DNA of 64,000 nt from Pseudomonas spelaei. GTDB taxonomy: Bacteria; Pseudomonadota; Gammaproteobacteria; Pseudomonadales; Pseudomonadaceae. The stretch's first letter is position 1. The number at the start of each line of letters is the position of its first letter. Location: the NCBI RefSeq assembly GCF_009724245.1, contig NZ_WNNK01000026.1, forward strand, positions 17,444-81,443, in the 5' to 3' direction. The position numbers were made by a program, and so were the translations under genes. The notes under the pieces are model-generated. The model was not told where the DNA came from, did no database searches, and worked only from the letters and a program-made list of their open reading frames with translations. Shown in pieces: positions 16,779 to 24,227 of this stretch.

Positions 16779-16802
16779 TTCTCGTGTTCTCGTGTTCTCG
16801 TA
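16779..16802. repeat. Tandem 8-base repeat (3 units) before candidate immunity gene
   Basis: TTCTCGTG, TTCTCGTG and TTCTCGTA lie head to tail between the precursor stop and the start of the small membrane gene. On the coding strand this is ACGAGAAC-like, containing GAGAA close to the ATG. Unit-number change would alter the spacing and strength of the ribosome site. Confidence 0.8.
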
Positions 16803-16806
16803 TTAG

Positions 16807-17088
16807 TTAGCTTTCGCACATCATGTTTTCCGGGTCACTTTCACTAAATTCGTCATAAATTTCCGCGCCAACAATAGCTCCAATCGCTATTCCGATAGTT
16901 CCACCAATTGCGATGCCTAGGGAAATACCTACGGGTCCACCTATTATTCCAATCCCGGCGCCTATGGCGGCTCCACCTGCACCCATCTGTTGAGCCATAC
17001 TAACTGCAGCATCTCCCCGATCGCCTCCTGAAACAGCATTTATCTCATCAAGGGTCAACTCTTTAAGGTTGCAGTGAGCAAGGTTCAT
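16807..17088 (-). CDS. Class II microcin/bacteriocin precursor with double-glycine leader
   Basis: 93 residues. The leader MNLAHCNLKELTLDEINAVSGG fits the double-glycine consensus (Leu, Glu, Ile and Val at the expected spacings before GG at 21-22), so C39 cleavage would release a 71-residue peptide starting DRGDAAVS. The mature part is rich in Gly, Ala and Ile with repeated small-x3-small patterns (GAGGAAIGAGIG, GISLGIAIGG), as in pore-forming class II peptides, and ends with an acidic tail DPENMMCES. Only one Cys lies in the mature part, so no internal disulfide is possible. A strong ribosome site (AAGGAAA) lies seven bases upstream. Gene order with C39 exporter, HlyD and TolC supports export as an antibacterial peptide. 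Confidence 0.85.
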   Translation of the reverse strand: MNLAHCNLKELTLDEINAVSGGDRGDAAVSMAQQMGAGGAAIGAGIGIIGGPVGISLGIAIGGTIGIAIGAIVGAEIYDEFSESDPENMMCES

Positions 17089-17179
17089 ATCGGATTTCCT
17101 TTTCTATATTGAATTGATGTCAGTAGGTGGTGCAGTGAGAGAGTGATGGACGTTTATGACTTTTTTAATTATTTTTAGT

Positions 17180-17416
17180 TTAAGTAGTGTTAAATTTTCT
17201 GCTTGAATGATTGATTGAGAAGTGGATGTAATCTTTGAGGGTTTTAACTGTAGGATTAATTCCCAATATGAATGTCATATCTGCAATTGCAGTACTGAGT
17301 TTGTGGCCAGAATGACAACTGGGCTTCACCGTGTTTTCTCGTGTGCCTTGCGGTAGATCTGCCACAATCAATGCAAAAAATACTGTACATATGTACAGTT
17401 TTATCCTACATTCCAT
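17180..17416 (-). CDS. Doubtful small secreted or membrane peptide upstream of microcin
   Basis: A reading frame of 78 residues from the ATG at 17416, opening MECRIKLYICTVFFALIVA, which resembles a signal peptide or anchor, followed by a polar stretch ending SSRKFNTT. It is co-directional with the microcin operon and shares its AT-rich composition. Against it: no clear ribosome site, no recognised family, and the LexA-type palindrome (17383-17398) lies within its first codons, which would place the promoter inside the gene. It may be fortuitous. Confidence 0.25.
   Translation of the reverse strand: MECRIKLYICTVFFALIVADLPQGTRENTVKPSCHSGHKLSTAIADMTFILGINPTVKTLKDYIHFSINHSSRKFNTT
17383..17398. 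promoter_or_regulatory. LexA-type SOS box, perfect palindrome
   Basis: CTGTACATATGTACAG matches the gammaproteobacterial LexA consensus CTGT-N8-ACAG, and the flanking bases extend it to an 18-base perfect palindrome (ACTGT...ACAGT). It lies about 295 bases upstream of the microcin precursor start on the minus strand and 84 bases upstream of the plus-strand secreted protein. Bacteriocin genes are often SOS-controlled, so the microcin operon is the likelier target. Confidence 0.65.
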
Positions 17417-17481
17417 CCCCGGTGACTCGGATGTCACCGAGCACCTCAGCGTCAAATTTTTTAACTATGGATGGATAAAAA

Positions 17482-18996
17482 ATGCACTCGAAAAAAGCCT
17501 TTATGCTGGGCGCGGTCATGGCCGCTTCCTGCTTTGTTTCGGCCTTTGCCCTGGCCGAGCAATACCCTCAACTGACCCAGAAAACGGCTCGGCCTGCTGA
17601 CAAACAGGGCCTGAAGCAAGGCGCAAAAGTAGCGGTCCACAAGGCTTCTGCTGAGCTGAAGCAGCAGTTGCAAGCCGCTTCCCAACTGAAAAAAACCACC
17701 CTCAATGCCAAGCCAGTGGCCAGTGCCGCTGTGGTTGAAGGCAGCGCTGCACGTGCGCCGGCCATCAAGGTGCTCAAGCAAAGCGCGAGTCAGGCCGGTG
17801 TGGCGCAGGTTGCCAAGGCTGCGCTGGTGGCAGGGTGTGAAACCACGCTGGATATCAACGTGCTTTACCCGGTGGACGGTGTGCAAACCGGCGACCTGCT
17901 GTGCTACCACTTCAACGTGCCGCAGAAATCCCGGATCAATGCCCTGTTGATTGGTCAGAGCGAAGGCACCGACATGTCGTTGACCCTGTTCCAGGACGAT
18001 GGCCAGGGTAATCCGATTCCCCTGGTGACTTCCGACAACCCGGGCACTGCCGATGAAAGCATTGGCGGGGTGGTGTCAGCCGGTGATTACTATTGGTTTA
18101 TGGAGACCAAGGCGGCAGTGGCCGGGTCAACGTTCCAGTTCGGTGTCGCGGTGGACAGCAATATCGATGACTTCGAGCCCAATGACACGCCGGACACCGC
18201 CTTCCAACTGCCGGATACATTGAACTTCCTCAGCGCCAACGCTGACACCCTGGATGATGTCGATTACTTTGACTTCACGGCGGTGCGTGGCCAGGCGGTC
18301 GGTATCGCGCTGACGGCTGACGCGGCGAGCGGCAGTACCCGTGGCAAGTGGATTCTCGAGCGATTCGATGGCACCCAGTGGGTGACCCTGGGCGCGAATA
18401 TCCCGACGACGACGGTCTCCAGTCCAGGCGTCAATGGTGTGGTCAAGGTTCGGGTGCGTCCCAATCAACACCCCAATGAGCCGTGGAGCCCGAACGGTAA
18501 ATACACCCTGTCGTTGGGTTCCAGCCCCCGCATGAACAGCGGTGAGGTCAAGGGCGAGCCCACTGTGATTCGCGCTCCCGGTTCCAGCCCTTATGGTTTC
18601 ATGACCACCCAGGCCTACCGGACGCTGAACTGGTCGATGAACCTGTCGGACAGCACCGGCGCGCCGTTGGTGGGGTTGCACCCGATCCTGTTCCTCGACC
18701 AGCACATCAATCCGAACACTGGCGACATTCTCTACAAGGCTTATCCGGCAACCACCAACAGCAGTGGCCAGGCGACGTCTACCGTCAACCTGGGGACGTG
18801 CTTCGGTGACTTCGAAGCGACCTCTGTCGACTATTCGATGGGCTACAACAATACCTGGCGTACGGAGTACAACTTCGGCGTGTGGCGCATGGGTGTGCTG
18901 GAGTTCCCGGGTATTGGTATCGGTGGCGACAACGTGCAGTTCGTCACCTTCGGGCACCTGTGCAAGCAAACCCTGATCAGCAGCACCAAGAGCTGA
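17482..18996 (+). CDS. Secreted protein with pre-peptidase C-terminal (PPC)-like domains
   Basis: 504 residues with signal peptide MHSKKAFMLGAVMAASCFVSAFALA. After a basic, Ala/Lys-rich linker (about 30-110) come two beta-rich segments resembling PPC domains: one at about 115-215 (LLCYHFNVPQKSRIN) and one starting DDFEPNDTPDTAFQLPD at about 232, the classical PPC entry motif EPNDxxxxA. The C-terminal 150 residues (FLDQHINPNTGDILYKAYP...) resemble an Ig-like domain. No protease active site is visible, so it is more likely an adhesin-like or accessory exoprotein than a peptidase. It is GC-rich, unlike the adjoining microcin genes. A strong terminator follows. Confidence 0.7.
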   Translation: MHSKKAFMLGAVMAASCFVSAFALAEQYPQLTQKTARPADKQGLKQGAKVAVHKASAELKQQLQAASQLKKTTLNAKPVASAAVVEGSAARAPAIKVLKQSASQAGVAQVAKAALVAGCETTLDINVLYPVDGVQTGDLLCYHFNVPQKSRINALLIGQSEGTDMSLTLFQDDGQGNPIPLVTSDNPGTADESIGGVVSAGDYYWFMETKAAVAGSTFQFGVAVDSNIDDFEPNDTPDTAFQLPDTLNFLSANADTLDDVDYFDFTAVRGQAVGIALTADAASGSTRGKWILERFDGTQWVTLGANIPTTTVSSPGVNGVVKVRVRPNQHPNEPWSPNGKYTLSLGSSPRMNSGEVKGEPTVIRAPGSSPYGFMTTQAYRTLNWSMNLSDSTGAPLVGLHPILFLDQHINPNTGDILYKAYPATTNSSGQATSTVNLGTCFGDFEATSVDYSMGYNNTWRTEYNFGVWRMGVLEFPGIGIGGDNVQFVTFGHLCKQTLISSTKS

Positions 18997-19014
18997 TTTG
19001 ATGTAGCGATTCCG

Positions 19015-19048
19015 GGGATACAGGCCTTGCGGTCTGTATCCCTTTTTT
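19015..19048 (+). terminator. Rho-independent terminator after the PPC protein gene
   Basis: Stem GGGATACAG / CTGTATCCC with a 10-base loop, followed directly by TTTTTT. It ends 5 bases before the convergent SMP-30-like gene and may serve both directions. Confidence 0.9.
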
Positions 19049-19052
19049 GTCT

Positions 19053-20150
19053 CTAGGGTTTCAGTGCAACCTGCAGTGGCAGCCGCGCCATGCTGGTGTT
19101 CTTCAATGAGCCCAGGTACAGCCAGTCGCCGTACTCGCGGGCGGTGGTGATAGGCGAGTAATTACCCGGGCCGCCATCTTGCAGATTGGCGACCACCTTG
19201 CCGTTGACGTCCAGCCCCAGCACAAAGGCCCGGTGCTCGACCGGCTTGGGCACCACCATCAGCGCCCGCACCATGACTTTGCGCATCAAGGGATAACCCG
19301 CGAACCCGTCCAGCAGTGGATTGCGCGGGGAATACAGGGCGACCCAGAAACGGTCCCGGCCATTGAAACTGAGGTTATCCGGCAGCCCTGGCAGGTTATC
19401 GATAAACAGGTCGTGATGGCCGGCTTTATCGCCTTTGAGCCAATAGCGGCTGATGCGGTAGGCGCCGGTTTCATTCACCAGCACGTAGTCTTCGTTTGGA
19501 CCCAGGGCGACACCGTTGGCGAATTGCAGTTGGTCCAGCAGCACCTCGGTATGACCGTTGCTGAAGTCGTAGCGCAGCAGCCGGCCGTCGCCACCGTGTT
19601 CGATCACCGCCTCACCATCCTGCCCATAACCCCAGCGGCTCGATGCGTCACTGAAATAGGCATAGCGCCCGGCAGTGTCCACCGTTACGTCATCGGTAAA
19701 ACCAAAAGGCAGGTTGTTGGCGCTGCTGCTCAGGGTGGTCAGTGTGCCTTGGGTGTCGAGGGCGAGCAGGCCCTTGATGCCGTCGGCGATGATCAATCGA
19801 CCGTCCGGGTGTTGCGCCAGGCCGAGGGGGCGGCCCTGGGTGTCGGCCAATACCTCCAGTGCCTGGCTATCGGGCGAGGTGCGGATGATGCGCCCGTCAT
19901 GCAGACCGGTGATGAGAAAACCTTGAGTATCCAGCAGCAGGGCTTCGGGGCCTGCGATGCCCTGGGCACCGACCCTTTGCACGTTCTTGAGGCGTTGGTT
20001 TTGTGCATAAGGTCCATCCTTCATCGACGGTGCCTTGGGCGGCGACCAGTTGACCGGCTGGACCTTGGTGGGCATCAGCAGCAGGAAGGCAATAACGGCG
20101 ATCAGGATCACCAGCAGTAGATGCCGAACTTTTCGTGGACGGGTGTTCAT
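19053..20150 (-). CDS. SMP-30/strictosidine-synthase-like beta-propeller protein
   Basis: 365 residues. An N-terminal membrane segment (about 10-27) suggests export or anchoring. The rest is a six-bladed propeller of the SMP-30/gluconolactonase/strictosidine-synthase-like type: GPEALLLDTQGFLITGLHDGRI, RPLGLAQHPDGRLIIADGIKGLL, FTDDVTVDTAGRYAYFSDASSRWG, FANGVALGPNEDYVLVNETGAYRI, and GLPDNLSFNGRDRFWVAL. These blades carry the conserved Glu, Asp and Asn of the metal/active site. Homologues hydrolyse lactones or phosphotriesters; the substrate here is unknown. Its start overlaps the stop of the hydroxylase-like gene (ATGA), so the two are co-expressed. Confidence 0.82.
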   Translation of the reverse strand: MNTRPRKVRHLLLVILIAVIAFLLLMPTKVQPVNWSPPKAPSMKDGPYAQNQRLKNVQRVGAQGIAGPEALLLDTQGFLITGLHDGRIIRTSPDSQALEVLADTQGRPLGLAQHPDGRLIIADGIKGLLALDTQGTLTTLSSSANNLPFGFTDDVTVDTAGRYAYFSDASSRWGYGQDGEAVIEHGGDGRLLRYDFSNGHTEVLLDQLQFANGVALGPNEDYVLVNETGAYRISRYWLKGDKAGHHDLFIDNLPGLPDNLSFNGRDRFWVALYSPRNPLLDGFAGYPLMRKVMVRALMVVPKPVEHRAFVLGLDVNGKVVANLQDGGPGNYSPITTAREYGDWLYLGSLKNTSMARLPLQVALKP

Positions 20151-20833
20151 GGTCGTTCCTGGCTGTCATTGGGCTCTTGGGTGGCGGGCTCCCAGTGCAG
20201 GGTGCCGAACAGGTAGTCCATCAATGGCAGGACGATGTTGAAGTTGCGTCCCTGCATCAGTTCGCGGCGGTGATGCAGGGCGTGCAGTTGGCGCATCTGG
20301 CGGATCCAGGGGAGGCGGGCCAGAGGATGGGTGTCGTGAAGGTGTTCGCAGGCGTGGAAGATTTCGTAGAGCAGGTAGCCGAGGATCATACAGCCGGCAA
20401 ACAGGCCGGCGACGTTGGGGTTCAGTTGTTTGAGCAGCCACCAGGCGGGGAGGGTAATGGCCAGGCTGTGGAGGATGATCAGCCAGGCGGGGAACAGAAT
20501 GACGCGCCAGTCTTTTGCGCTTTGGTAGGTCATGTGGCCAGGGGTGAAGAAACTGTGGTGGTCACCGGTGTGGCGGGCGTAGAACAGTTTGGCTAAGGCG
20601 TATTTGTGGTGGCCCAGGTGACGATGGACGAGGTAGATGCACAGGTTGAAGAACACCAGGGACAGGGGGATGGCCAACCATTCCAGCGGATGAATCTGGT
20701 GGGCGGTGGACCAGAACAGTGTGATGCAGAGCAGGCCATAGCCCAGCACGAAACCGGCGTGGAGCCAGGGGTTGTAGCGGGGGTGGACGCTGGCTCGGTA
20801 GCGGGTGCGGAAGGCCTCGGTGGGGTGCGGCAT
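20147..20833 (-). CDS. Fatty acid hydroxylase/sterol desaturase-family membrane protein
   Basis: 228 residues from the ATG at 20833 (MPHPTEAFRT). Frames upstream overlap the divergent MarR gene and are rejected. It has membrane segments around residues 26-42, 49-68 and 118-155, and the histidine clusters of the di-iron membrane hydroxylase superfamily: HRHLGHH, HTGDHHSFF, HACEHLHDTH and HALHHRR. Such enzymes hydroxylate or desaturate lipids. It is translationally coupled to the SMP-30-like gene and transcribed divergently from the MarR regulator, which may control it. Confidence 0.83.
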   Translation of the reverse strand: MPHPTEAFRTRYRASVHPRYNPWLHAGFVLGYGLLCITLFWSTAHQIHPLEWLAIPLSLVFFNLCIYLVHRHLGHHKYALAKLFYARHTGDHHSFFTPGHMTYQSAKDWRVILFPAWLIILHSLAITLPAWWLLKQLNPNVAGLFAGCMILGYLLYEIFHACEHLHDTHPLARLPWIRQMRQLHALHHRRELMQGRNFNIVLPLMDYLFGTLHWEPATQEPNDSQERP

Positions 20834-20966
20834 GGGCGTGGCTCGTTGTGGTTTTTTTGGGTGGAGTGAGCTTAGTTGGTTGTGGGGATTATGCGAGTTC
20901 GTAGCTTGCACCCCCCGGGCCCCGACTCTAAGCTCCACCACTTCAGCCCCTAGCGACGCGTAAACC

Positions 20967-21389
20967 ATGCCCACCCCGAGACCCTCGTTGACCCTCACCC
21001 TGCTGCAAGCTCGCGAAGCGACCATGGCTTTCTTCCGGCCGCTGCTCAACGAGCACGACCTGACCGAGCAGCAATGGCGAGTCATCCGCATCCTGCGCCG
21101 CCAAGGCGAGCTGGAAAGTCATCAACTGGCCCAATTGGCTTGTATCCTCAAACCCAGCATGACCGGTGTGCTCGGGCGGCTGGAGCGTGACGGTATTGTT
21201 CGCCGCCGCAAATCCTCTGAAGACCAGCGCCGGGTGTTCGTCGCCCTGACCGAGCTTGGGCAACAGCGCTTCGTCGACATGAGCGAGGGGATGGAAAGTA
21301 ATTACCTGAAGATCCAGGAACAGTTCGGCGAGGAGCAACTTGAACAACTGATGACGTTGCTCGAAAAGCTCAAAGGCATCAAACCCTGA
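20967..21389 (+). CDS. hpaR: MarR-family regulator, HpaR-like
   Basis: 140 residues with a MarR winged helix: LTEQQWRVIRIL, LAQLACILKPSMTGVLGRLERDGIVRRRKSSEDQRR and the VFVALTELG wing. The opening, with LTLLQAREATM and FFRPLLNEHDLTEQQWR, is characteristic of HpaR, the repressor of 4-hydroxyphenylacetate (homoprotocatechuate) catabolism, but no hpa catabolic genes lie nearby. It sits divergently from the hydroxylase-like gene and 28 bases before the RidA gene, so local targets are also possible. Confidence 0.8.
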   Translation: MPTPRPSLTLTLLQAREATMAFFRPLLNEHDLTEQQWRVIRILRRQGELESHQLAQLACILKPSMTGVLGRLERDGIVRRRKSSEDQRRVFVALTELGQQRFVDMSEGMESNYLKIQEQFGEEQLEQLMTLLEKLKGIKP

Positions 21390-21417
21390 CGTTACCTATT
21401 GCACACAAGGAATGGCG

Positions 21418-21819
21418 ATGCAGAGAAGGACCATAAACCCTCCAACCGTTTTCAACTCCCTGCAATACGGATTCAGCCAGGCTATTGAGGTGCGCGATGG
21501 TCGGCGAATTTTGTTGTCCGGCCAGGTGGGTGTGGATGCAGAGGAGAACACCGTGGGCCCGGGTATTGCCGAGCAGACCGCTGCGGCGCTGGATAACATC
21601 GAGAAGGTCCTGGCGGCGGTCGATGGCAATCTGTCCCATGTGATCATGTTGCGTCTGTATATCGTCGAGTCTGCCCGTGATCAGCAGGAACCTATCGCCG
21701 TGGCCTTGCGTGAGCGTTTTTCACAAAGCCCGCCACCATCGTCGTGGATTATCGTCAGCGGTTTGTCGCTGCCGCAATGGTTGATCGAGATTGAGGCCGA
21801 GGCGTTGATTCCCGATTGA
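21418..21819 (+). CDS. RidA/YjgF/Rid-family protein
   Basis: 133 residues from the ATG at 21418, which has AAGGA six bases upstream; the ATG at 21412 directly abuts that ribosome site. It has the RidA fold pattern: FSQAIEVRDGRRILLSGQVG, AAALDNIEKVLAAVDGNLSHV, RLYIVE and a closing WLIEIEAEALI. The conserved Arg-Leu-Tyr region of enamine/imine deaminases is present, but the C-terminal motif differs from canonical RidA (no clear EIEAIA), so it may be another Rid subfamily. It probably forms one unit with the MarR gene. Confidence 0.78.
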   Translation: MQRRTINPPTVFNSLQYGFSQAIEVRDGRRILLSGQVGVDAEENTVGPGIAEQTAAALDNIEKVLAAVDGNLSHVIMLRLYIVESARDQQEPIAVALRERFSQSPPPSSWIIVSGLSLPQWLIEIEAEALIPD

Positions 21820-21932
21820 TCTGGAAAAAATAGCGAGGTGTTTCGAAGGGTGTCTGTAAATACATGTGCGGTGAACTGTGTTTTACAGCGACCATCAGCG
21901 CTCTTGTTTGAAATGATACTTCCATACAGGGC

Positions 21933-22715
21933 TTAATGGTCCTCGGGTACCGGCAGGTCCTTTTTTCGATCTATGGCCAGTTCGGTCAGCGCAATCATTC
22001 GTTCATAACGTACAAGGGATACTTGGACAAAGATGCAAAGCGGAATGACCAGGATGGTGGAGTACGCCAGGGCATATACCCAATCAGGCTGTGAGTCCAA
22101 TTTGGGAATTGCAGTCATGAAGGCCAGCAGTCCCGGCAATATGCCAATCTTCTCGATCGGGCCGGCAACCATCGTCGTACGCCTTTCAAAGCTTGCCCGT
22201 TCACTTTTGAGTTCCAGGACGCCGAGCTTCAGGGTCGCGGCGGACAGCTCGCAGAACGAGTCGAGATATTGACCATCTGTTTGCATTGGAACTTTAACGT
22301 TGATATTGAGCAAGTTGGAAAACGGCGCGCGATAAGTATTCTTGAGCGCCGATCGGTACAGCCAGGCTCCCAGAAGTGGAGACAACAGTATCGTCAGGTA
22401 GGAAATACCCAGCAGGGTCCAGCTTAAGATGAACAGCTCCCGCCATTCCCCGAGCCACGCAACAACTCCGACAGCGATGGACAGCGCAGCGGGTGCACAG
22501 AGCGCCCACCAGAAAACGTGATTACTCAATCGATAGGCCGCTGTGGACTTCGCTTCCTGTCTTTTTACGCGATGGCGATCTTTTTCGGCCTGTTCCAGAG
22601 CTGCATGTATCTCGAAAAAGCGCTCAATTTCTTCTTGCATGGACGGTCTTTTGACTCCAGGTAAAGTTGTGACGATATTACGGTGATGCTCCGCTATTTT
22701 CGAGGCTGAACTCAA
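21933..22715 (-). CDS. Unknown membrane protein after the NodT-like gene
   Basis: 260 residues if translation begins at the TTG at 22715, ten bases after the NodT-like stop; the first ATG (22640) would give 235 residues. I do not recognise the family. There is a polar N-terminal helix rich in Glu/Lys/Arg (about 26-60), a pair of membrane segments (about 69-88 and 94-118), a soluble stretch, and a further pair (about 195-212 and 219-238), suggesting four spans. It is less GC-rich than its neighbours. It may be a passenger in the NodT operon; no sequence feature ties it to lipopeptide export. Confidence 0.6.
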   Translation of the reverse strand: MSSASKIAEHHRNIVTTLPGVKRPSMQEEIERFFEIHAALEQAEKDRHRVKRQEAKSTAAYRLSNHVFWWALCAPAALSIAVGVVAWLGEWRELFILSWTLLGISYLTILLSPLLGAWLYRSALKNTYRAPFSNLLNINVKVPMQTDGQYLDSFCELSAATLKLGVLELKSERASFERRTTMVAGPIEKIGILPGLLAFMTAIPKLDSQPDWVYALAYSTILVIPLCIFVQVSLVRYERMIALTELAIDRKKDLPVPEDH

Positions 22716-22725
22716 CCGCTCAACA

Positions 22726-24162
22726 CTAAGGTTTCTGTGTCGAGCCTACCAGGCTCGGCCATTGCGCCCACGCGCCACCCAACGCCGTATACAGATTCAC
22801 CTCCGCCACCAGTTGTGCCAACCGGTCGGCAATCAACATCTGCTGCGAACTGAACAGCGAGCGTTGTGCGTCCAGGAACGTCAAGTTGCTGTCCACGCCA
22901 CTGCGGTAGCGGTGTTCCGCCAGGTCATAGTAGGTCTGGTTGGCCTTTACGAAGTCCCGTTGTGCTTCCAGTTGATCGTTGTAGGTCTGCCGTGCGGCGA
23001 GGCCGTTGGAGACTTCCTGGAAGGCGGTCTGGATGGACTTTTCGTATTGGGCGACGAGGATGTTTTTCTGGATTTTCGCGTAATCGAGGCTGGCCCGCAG
23101 GCTGCCGGCATTGAAGATCGGCAGGTTGATCTGTGGCTGGAACGTCCAGCTTCCCGAGCCACCCTTGAACAGTCCTGACAGGTCTTTACTGGCGCTGCCG
23201 GCATTGGCGGTCAGGGTGAGGGAGGGGAAAAACGCAGCGCGAGCGGCGCCGATGTTGGCGTTGGCGGCCTTGAGTTGGTATTCGGCCTGGAGAATGTCCG
23301 GGCGCCGTTGCAGCAGGTCTGACGGCAGCCCGGCGGGGACCCGGGCAATCAGGTCGTCAGCCAACGGGCGCGCGGGCAGTGTTTCCGAGACCGGACCGCC
23401 CACCAGCAAGCTCAGGCTGTTTACGTCCTGGGCGACCTGGCGCTGATAGCGGGCGACACTGGCGCGGGTACTTTCCACACTGGTACGGGCCTGGATCACG
23501 TCCAGCGAGGACGCCTTGCCGGCGCTCTTGCTGCGGGCGGTCAGGCGCAGGCTGCGCTCGTCGGCCGCCAGGGTTTTCTCGGCCAGGGCCAGCAATTCCT
23601 GGTCGGCGCGCCAGGTCAGATAGCCGTTGGCAACGTTGGCCACCAGACTCAGTTGGGCACTGCGCCGGGCTTCTTCGGTGGACAGGTAGGTCTGCATGGC
23701 CTGTTCACTGAGGCTGCGCAGGCGGCCGAAGAAATCCAGTTCATAGGCGCTGACTCCCAGCGTCGCCGAATAAGAGGAGGTGATAGCGGATTTGCCGGTG
23801 CCCGTGAGGTCGCCGGGAAGCTTCTGGCGTTTGCCGGCGCCGCTGGCGGACACGGCCGGGAACAGGTTGGCCCGTTGAATGCGGTACTGCGCCTGGAACG
23901 CTTCCACGTTCAGGGCCGCCACTCGCAGGTCACGGTTGTTGACCAGCGCATCGCGGATCAACTGCTGCATCGCCGGGTCATGAAACAGTTGTTGCCAGTC
24001 CGGTCCTGACGCTGTATCGACTCCCGTCAGCGCGGCCTGGTAGACCGGGCCCAGGGGGTACTGTGCAGGGGTGGGCGCCTTGGGTTGTTGGTAGTCCGGA
24101 GTCAGCGAGCAACCGCCGAGGATCCACGCAACAGTCACCAAAGAGATGGGGAGCTTGCTCAT
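22726..24162 (-). CDS. NodT/OprM-type outer-membrane lipoprotein, putative lipopeptide export channel
   Basis: 478 residues. A lipoprotein signal with lipobox (LGGC at about 15-18) is followed by CSLTPDYQQPKAPTP, the usual start of NodT-family RND outer-membrane factors. Later come VAALNVEAFQAQYRIQRA, ELDFFGRL and INLPIFNAGSLRA, the paired structural repeats of the family. In Pseudomonas lipopeptide loci a NodT-like gene beside the LuxR regulator upstream of the first NRPS is typical, and it could act with MacAB (57824-60937), which otherwise lacks an outer-membrane partner here. It lies downstream of the LuxR gene in the same direction, with a hairpin between. Confidence 0.88.
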   Translation of the reverse strand: MSKLPISLVTVAWILGGCSLTPDYQQPKAPTPAQYPLGPVYQAALTGVDTASGPDWQQLFHDPAMQQLIRDALVNNRDLRVAALNVEAFQAQYRIQRANLFPAVSASGAGKRQKLPGDLTGTGKSAITSSYSATLGVSAYELDFFGRLRSLSEQAMQTYLSTEEARRSAQLSLVANVANGYLTWRADQELLALAEKTLAADERSLRLTARSKSAGKASSLDVIQARTSVESTRASVARYQRQVAQDVNSLSLLVGGPVSETLPARPLADDLIARVPAGLPSDLLQRRPDILQAEYQLKAANANIGAARAAFFPSLTLTANAGSASKDLSGLFKGGSGSWTFQPQINLPIFNAGSLRASLDYAKIQKNILVAQYEKSIQTAFQEVSNGLAARQTYNDQLEAQRDFVKANQTYYDLAEHRYRSGVDSNLTFLDAQRSLFSSQQMLIADRLAQLVAEVNLYTALGGAWAQWPSLVGSTQKP

Positions 24163-24188
24163 TGACCAGCCTCAGGAAAAAGGAAGGA

Positions 24189-24213
24189 GGCGAGCCGGGT
24201 TGCAGGGCTCGCC
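24189..24213 (-). terminator. Hairpin between LuxR regulator and NodT-like gene
   Basis: Perfect 8-base stem GGCGAGCC / GGCTCGCC with a 9-base loop, followed on the minus strand by a pyrimidine-rich run ending in TTTTT. It may terminate or attenuate transcripts from the LuxR gene before the NodT gene. Confidence 0.55.
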
Positions 24214-24227
24214 AGCGTGAAGGTGTT

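Larger units (their letters stand above)
17089..17481. other. AT-rich regulatory region upstream of the microcin operon
   Basis: 393 bases, markedly AT-rich. It holds the LexA-type palindrome (17383-17398), a 7-base hairpin CGGTGAC/GTCACCG (17420-17439), a doubtful small gene (17183-17416) and the long leader of the microcin transcript. It also contains the upstream region of the plus-strand gene at 17482. Confidence 0.6.

Noticed and set aside
16807..17088. Siderophore-type (class IIb) microcin because the precursor ends in Ser
   Set aside because: There is no Ser/Gly-rich C-terminal tail and no glycosyltransferase or esterase genes of the MceC/MceD type nearby.
21850..21895. CTGTAAA...TTTACAG inverted repeat as a second LexA box
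   Set aside because: The arms are about 20 bases apart rather than the 8-base spacing required for LexA.
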